From Clostridiales bacterium UBA5446 (GTDB lineage: Bacteria > Bacillota > Clostridia > Oscillospirales > Oscillospiraceae), in assembly GCA_002427465.1 (NCBI GenBank), contig DIRC01000015.1:1990-8178 (forward strand): a stretch of 6,189 nt of DNA. Direction: 5' to 3'. The notes under the pieces were generated by a model. The model was given only the letters and a program-made list of their open reading frames with translations. It was not told the origin of the DNA and ran no database searches. The translations under genes were made by a program, and so were the position numbers. Below are positions 5,089-6,189 of this stretch, in pieces. Position 1 is the first letter of the stretch. Each line of letters opens with the position of its first letter.

Positions 5089-6189
5089 TCAGTTATGATA
5101 TTCAAACTCCAGATCATAGATGCTGACGGTATCCCCATCCCGCACGCCCAGTTCTTCCATCCGGGAATAAATCCCTGCATCCCTCAGGCGGCGGTCAAAA
5201 TACATCCGGCTCTCATAGTCGCCGAAGTTCACGGAGGCTACCAGCCGCTTAAGCCAGTCCCCTTCTACAAACCACACGCCGTCGTCCTCTTCTATGGAAA
5301 CCTCGTCGGCGGTGCCGATTTCCGGCTCCGGCTGCACATAATCCGGCTCGTACACGATGACCGGCGGCAGCGCGCTGAGTTTTCCCGCCGCGGCCCGCAT
5401 CAGATCCCGGGCGCCGGCCGTCGTCGCGGCGGACAGCTCGAAAAAGTCGTATCCCCGGGCCTCGACATACTGCCGCAGCCTTTCAATGGGCTCCCGGTCA
5501 TCCCCCAGCAGGTCGCATTTATTGGCGGCGACAATCTGCGGCCGGTCGGCCAGCTCCGGACTGTATTTACGAAGCTCGCTGTTAATCGCTTCAAAATCCT
5601 CAATCGGATCGCGCCCTTCACTGCCCGCAACGTCCACCAGGTGGATCAGAAGACGGCAGCGGTCGATATGGCGCAGAAAATCATGGCCCAGCCCGGCGCC
5701 CTCCGAGGCCCCCTCAATAATACCGGGGATGTCCGCCAGAACAAACGACACTCCATCCTCCACATACACGACACCCAAATTGGGAAACAGCGTGGTGAAA
5801 TGGTAATTGGCAATCTTCGGGTGGGCATTGGATACGACGGAAAGAAGCGTGGACTTGCCCACGTTTGGAAAACCCACAAGCCCCGCATCCGCCAGAAGCT
5901 TCAGCTCCAGGGTGATCACATGGTTCTCGCCCGGCAGCCCCGGCTTCGCAAACCTGGGAATCTGGCGTGTAGGCGTGGCGAAATGCTTGTTTCCCCAACC
6001 GCCGCGCCCCCCCTTCGCCGCCACAAACTCCTCGCCTGTGGACATGTCGCGTATGATTGCGCCGGTATCCGCATCCCGGAGCAGAGTACCCCTCGGCACC
6101 CGGATACGAATACTCTCGCCGTCTTTTCCCGTACAGCGCTTCCCCTGGCCCGGCATACCGCTGCTCGCCACAAATTTGCGCTTATACCG
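5089..6189 (-). CDS. obgE: Obg/CgtA ribosome-associated GTPase, N-terminus cut by right edge
   Basis: This is an essential GTPase linked to large ribosomal subunit assembly, stress signalling and, in B. subtilis, entry into sporulation. The frame stays open to position 6189, giving 366 residues. The first ones (RYKRKFVASSG) match an internal part of the Obg domain (FRYKKHFKAIRG in B. subtilis), so about 60 N-terminal residues lie outside, and the GTG at 6171 is not the real start. The order is: the rest of the glycine-rich Obg domain (1-96, with AAKGGRGGWGN); the G domain with P-loop GFPNVGKST (106-114), switch region TTLFPNLG (132-139), DIPG (153-156), NKCD (223-226) and SAA (253-255); and a C-terminal OCT domain (about 299-364) typical of Bacillota. 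The SASP gene on the other strand shares its terminator region. No frameshift is visible. B. subtilis obg follows spo0B; the upstream neighbour here cannot be seen. Confidence 0.97.
   Translation of the reverse strand, partial: RYKRKFVASSGMPGQGKRCTGKDGESIRIRVPRGTLLRDADTGAIIRDMSTGEEFVAAKGGRGGWGNKHFATPTRQIPRFAKPGLPGENHVITLELKLLADAGLVGFPNVGKSTLLSVVSNAHPKIANYHFTTLFPNLGVVYVEDGVSFVLADIPGIIEGASEGAGLGHDFLRHIDRCRLLIHLVDVAGSEGRDPIEDFEAINSELRKYSPELADRPQIVAANKCDLLGDDREPIERLRQYVEARGYDFFELSAATTAGARDLMRAAAGKLSALPPVIVYEPDYVQPEPEIGTADEVSIEEDDGVWFVEGDWLKRLVASVNFGDYESRMYFDRRLRDAGIYSRMEELGVRDGDTVSIYDLEFEYHN

Noticed and set aside
5357..5806. A 149-codon plus-strand frame and several shorter minus-strand frames inside obg.
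   Set aside because: All overlap the conserved GTPase in other frames, are Ser/Arg/Pro-rich, and lack ribosome binding sites or recognisable domains.
6169..6171. GTG at 6171 as the start of the Obg gene.
   Set aside because: The frame stays open to the window edge, and the upstream residues RYKRKF match the interior of the Obg domain, so the true start is outside.
1..6189. CRISPR arrays, insertion sequences, tRNA or rRNA genes, riboswitches.
   Set aside because: No direct-repeat series, transposase, terminal inverted repeats, cloverleaf or known riboswitch signature was seen; intergenic stretches are short (the longest is about 240 bases, 4522-4759) and explained by promoters and terminators.

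Overview
This window most likely comes from a spore-forming, moderately GC-rich member of the Clostridia (Bacillota). The case rests on an alpha/beta-type small acid-soluble spore protein, an Obg GTPase with the C-terminal OCT domain, strong AGGAGG-like ribosome binding sites, and a clostridial-style Crp/Fnr regulator. No finer placement can be supported from sequence alone. No mobile element, CRISPR array, tRNA or rRNA is visible, and nothing looks disrupted.

Layout. (1) Positions 1-1914, minus strand: a two-gene unit of an MBOAT (AlgI/PatA-like) membrane O-acyltransferase followed 8 bases later by the start of a DHHW/AlgX-like partner that runs off the left edge. Together they look like a machine for acetylating a surface or secreted polysaccharide. 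A sigma-A-type promoter at 1960-1988 places the real acyltransferase start at 1914. (2) Positions 2137-3792, plus strand: trxA, ccdA and a membrane-anchored TlpA/ResA-like thioredoxin. They form a full route for moving reducing power from cytoplasmic thioredoxin, across the membrane, to an extracytoplasmic thiol protein. An imperfect terminator lies between trxA and ccdA. The trxA promoter has good -10 hexamers, no recognisable -35, and a TGTGA-N5-TCACA palindrome close to where a class II Crp-family activator would sit. (3) Positions 3844-4521, minus strand: a Crp/Fnr-family regulator convergent with the redox unit and sharing a strong bidirectional terminator with it. Its recognition helix keeps the R-E-x3-R arrangement of Crp, but the ligand pocket lacks the cAMP-binding signature and carries two cysteines instead. 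(4) Positions 4760-4957, plus strand: the spore DNA-protecting protein, followed by two hairpins. (5) Positions 5089-6189, minus strand: most of the Obg GTPase, cut by the right edge so that about 60 N-terminal residues are missing.

How the parts may fit together. The redox unit and the Crp/Fnr gene are adjacent, and the palindrome upstream of trxA matches the half-site expected from the regulator's recognition helix, so local thiol- or redox-responsive control is a reasonable hypothesis. In a spore former without visible cytochrome c maturation genes, the CcdA/TlpA pair could serve a spore-envelope role like that of CcdA/StoA in Bacillus subtilis, or general extracytoplasmic disulfide reduction. 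No wholly novel system is evident: the proteins belong to known families, and the most interesting points are regulatory and mechanistic.
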